From positions 1 to 16,188 of the forward strand of contig JAGHSC010000165.1 in NCBI GenBank assembly GCA_018066065.1: a stretch of DNA of 16,188 bases. Reading direction: 5' to 3'. Under the pieces are notes generated by a model, which had not been told where the DNA came from, did no database searches, and saw nothing but the letters and a program-made list of their open reading frames with translations. Shown here piece after piece: positions 15,083 to 16,188 of the stretch. The DNA comes from Candidatus Cryptobacteroides faecihippi. Lineage in GTDB: Bacteria > Bacteroidota > Bacteroidia > Bacteroidales > UBA932. Position 1 is the stretch's first letter. Each line of letters opens with the position of its first letter. A program made the translations under genes and the position numbers.

Positions 15083-16188
15083 TCGGCGATCACGTTCCCC
15101 TCGAAGTCAATGTCCCTGGAGAATGGGTCAAGTACTTCATCGATGATCCTCGCCCATTCCCTGCGGGTGCGAGGTTCCTGAAGACAGGTCTCAAGTGCCT
15201 TCATGGCGTCCTCTGCTTCCCCGCATGAAGGGTAGAAGCGCTGGATGCCGCCAATGATCTCATCGACCTGGACTGTCTCTTCCGGATGAAACCATGTGCG
15301 GTTGCCCAGTTCCATGGCTCCCCTTCCATGCGCAGTATCCCTGTGGAAGCCACACGATGGATGGCAAGGAAGTCAGGATCGTCCTCAGCGACATCGTAGA
15401 GAGGCTGAAGATAGCATCCCTGTTCAAGAAGAGAGGACTGAAGCCTGCGGACAGGGATATTCCTTGGCTGGACACCTTCAAGCACAGAAAGGGCTGCAAG
15501 AGTGCCGGCAGCCTGTCCCGTAGCCATCACAACAGGCTGGAGACGGGTCGATCCATTGGCAAGGTTCGTCACTGAGATTGCCTTGTCCGAAACGATCAAT
15601 CCATCGGTCTCCTCCGGGATGAGGACACCCGCACTGACCGAGAAGGACGGCACTTTCGGGAAATGGATGGACAGCTTTCCTGCGTACTGGCTGTGATGCT
15701 GGGCGACAGGATAGTTTCCGACAGAGACTGCAGTGCTGTAGCGGTTGTTGCGGTAACGATCCTCCATGTCGTCAATGGTCCTCACAGTCACGCCCTTGAG
15801 CCTGCGCCCCTCCCTGTTGTAAGGGAGATAGGCAAGGCCGTCCGGCGTGTCGAACTCATCATCTGCGACTCCAAGATTGCGGCAGCCGAGCACTGTATGG
15901 AGGTAGTAGATGAATCTCAGGGTCTTGGCGCGGGCAGCCTTGAGTGCCTCCTGCCTCTCCCTATGGGCATCTCTACAATCTGGAGATAAACATCATTGCC
16001 ATGCCCGCCAGGCCAGTTGAGCATGTACTTACCGCCGGGAAGCTTGCCATAGGTAAGTACGCTCTCGACCGGTATGGACTTGCCCTGGCTGGTGATGTTC
16101 AACCCATCGAACTCCGAGCGGTCAAAGCCTTCCGGTTCATCGATCGTCATGTCTGCATCAGGGCCATAGTCCTTCAGCACTCCCACAA
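15079..16188 (-). pseudogene. FAD-dependent oxidoreductase, C-terminal part, with two frameshifts (open at window edge)
   Basis: Three frames on the minus strand join into one protein. Base 16188 to about 15965 gives a middle part with ESVLTYGKLPGGKYMLNWPG. From there to about 15303 runs RERQEALKAARAK, STAVSVGNYPVAQHH, IPEETDGLIVSDKAISVTN and STRLQPVVMATGQAAGTLAAL, the C-terminal FAD-binding region of the FAD_oxidored (PF12831-like) family. From about 15303 to 15079 runs NRTWFHPEETVQVDEI to the stop. One base is missing at each joint (GGG for GGGG at 15965-15967; TT for TTT at 15302-15303), and restoring them gives PHRERQEA and WNWANRTWF. The dinucleotide-binding N-terminus is beyond the edge. 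The substrate is unknown; relatives are often secreted enzymes in polysaccharide loci. Its stop overlaps that of the receptor gene on the other strand. Confidence 0.85.

Noticed and set aside
1..16188. CRISPR array, insertion sequence, integrase or phage gene
   Set aside because: No regularly spaced repeats, transposase-like protein, long terminal inverted repeats or tRNA-flanking duplications were found, even next to the two tRNA genes.

Overview
The window looks like chromosome of a Bacteroidales-type member of the Bacteroidota. The signs are a SusC/RagA receptor with the family plug and TonB-box region, an outer-membrane beta-barrel receptor with a carboxypeptidase-regulatory N-domain, a Bacteroidota-type calcineurin phosphoesterase lipoprotein, and several promoters of the TTTG-N19-TAnnTTTG class used by the phylum's primary sigma factor. 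GC looks like the mid-to-high 50s per cent by eye (not counted). Genus cannot be set from this stretch.

Minus strand, 1-8154. uxaC (uronate isomerase, 6736-8154) is followed by a separate unit from a promoter near 6602-6632: a GlpT-type glycerol-3-phosphate transporter, a secreted calcineurin-like phosphoesterase whose start overlaps the glpT stop, and a SusC receptor 20 nt further on that runs off the left edge. The unit reads as a scavenging locus: receptor at the outer membrane, phosphodiesterase on the envelope, G3P uptake at the inner membrane. The SusC gene is broken by a 2-nt frameshift.

Plus strand, 8322-12465. grpE, dnaJ, kdgK and eda lie close together in one direction, divergent from uxaC. 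UxaC opens hexuronate breakdown and KdgK plus Eda close it (KDG to KDPG to pyruvate and glyceraldehyde-3-phosphate), so the two ends of one pathway sit either side of a heat-shock pair. The 167-bp divergent gap holds three copies of a TGACAT half-site. rplS (L19) follows with its own promoter and a structured leader, then tRNA-Arg(ACG) and a strong terminator.

Right part, 12501-16188. tRNA-Gly(CCC) has a near-perfect promoter and its own terminator. Next comes an outer-membrane beta-barrel receptor gene interrupted by one in-frame TAG. Tail to tail with it, stop codons overlapping, lies the 3' part of an FAD-dependent oxidoreductase gene with two 1-nt frameshifts.

The main anomaly is four disabling lesions in three envelope or accessory genes, with none in the eight other protein genes. 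They could be real decay, phase or strain variation, or assembly error; read mapping would decide. No mobile element, CRISPR array or phage gene was seen. The most notable non-coding signals are the rplS leader fold, the triple half-site operator, and a tRNA-Arg that appears to replace the near-universal G19-C56 tertiary pair with A19-U56.
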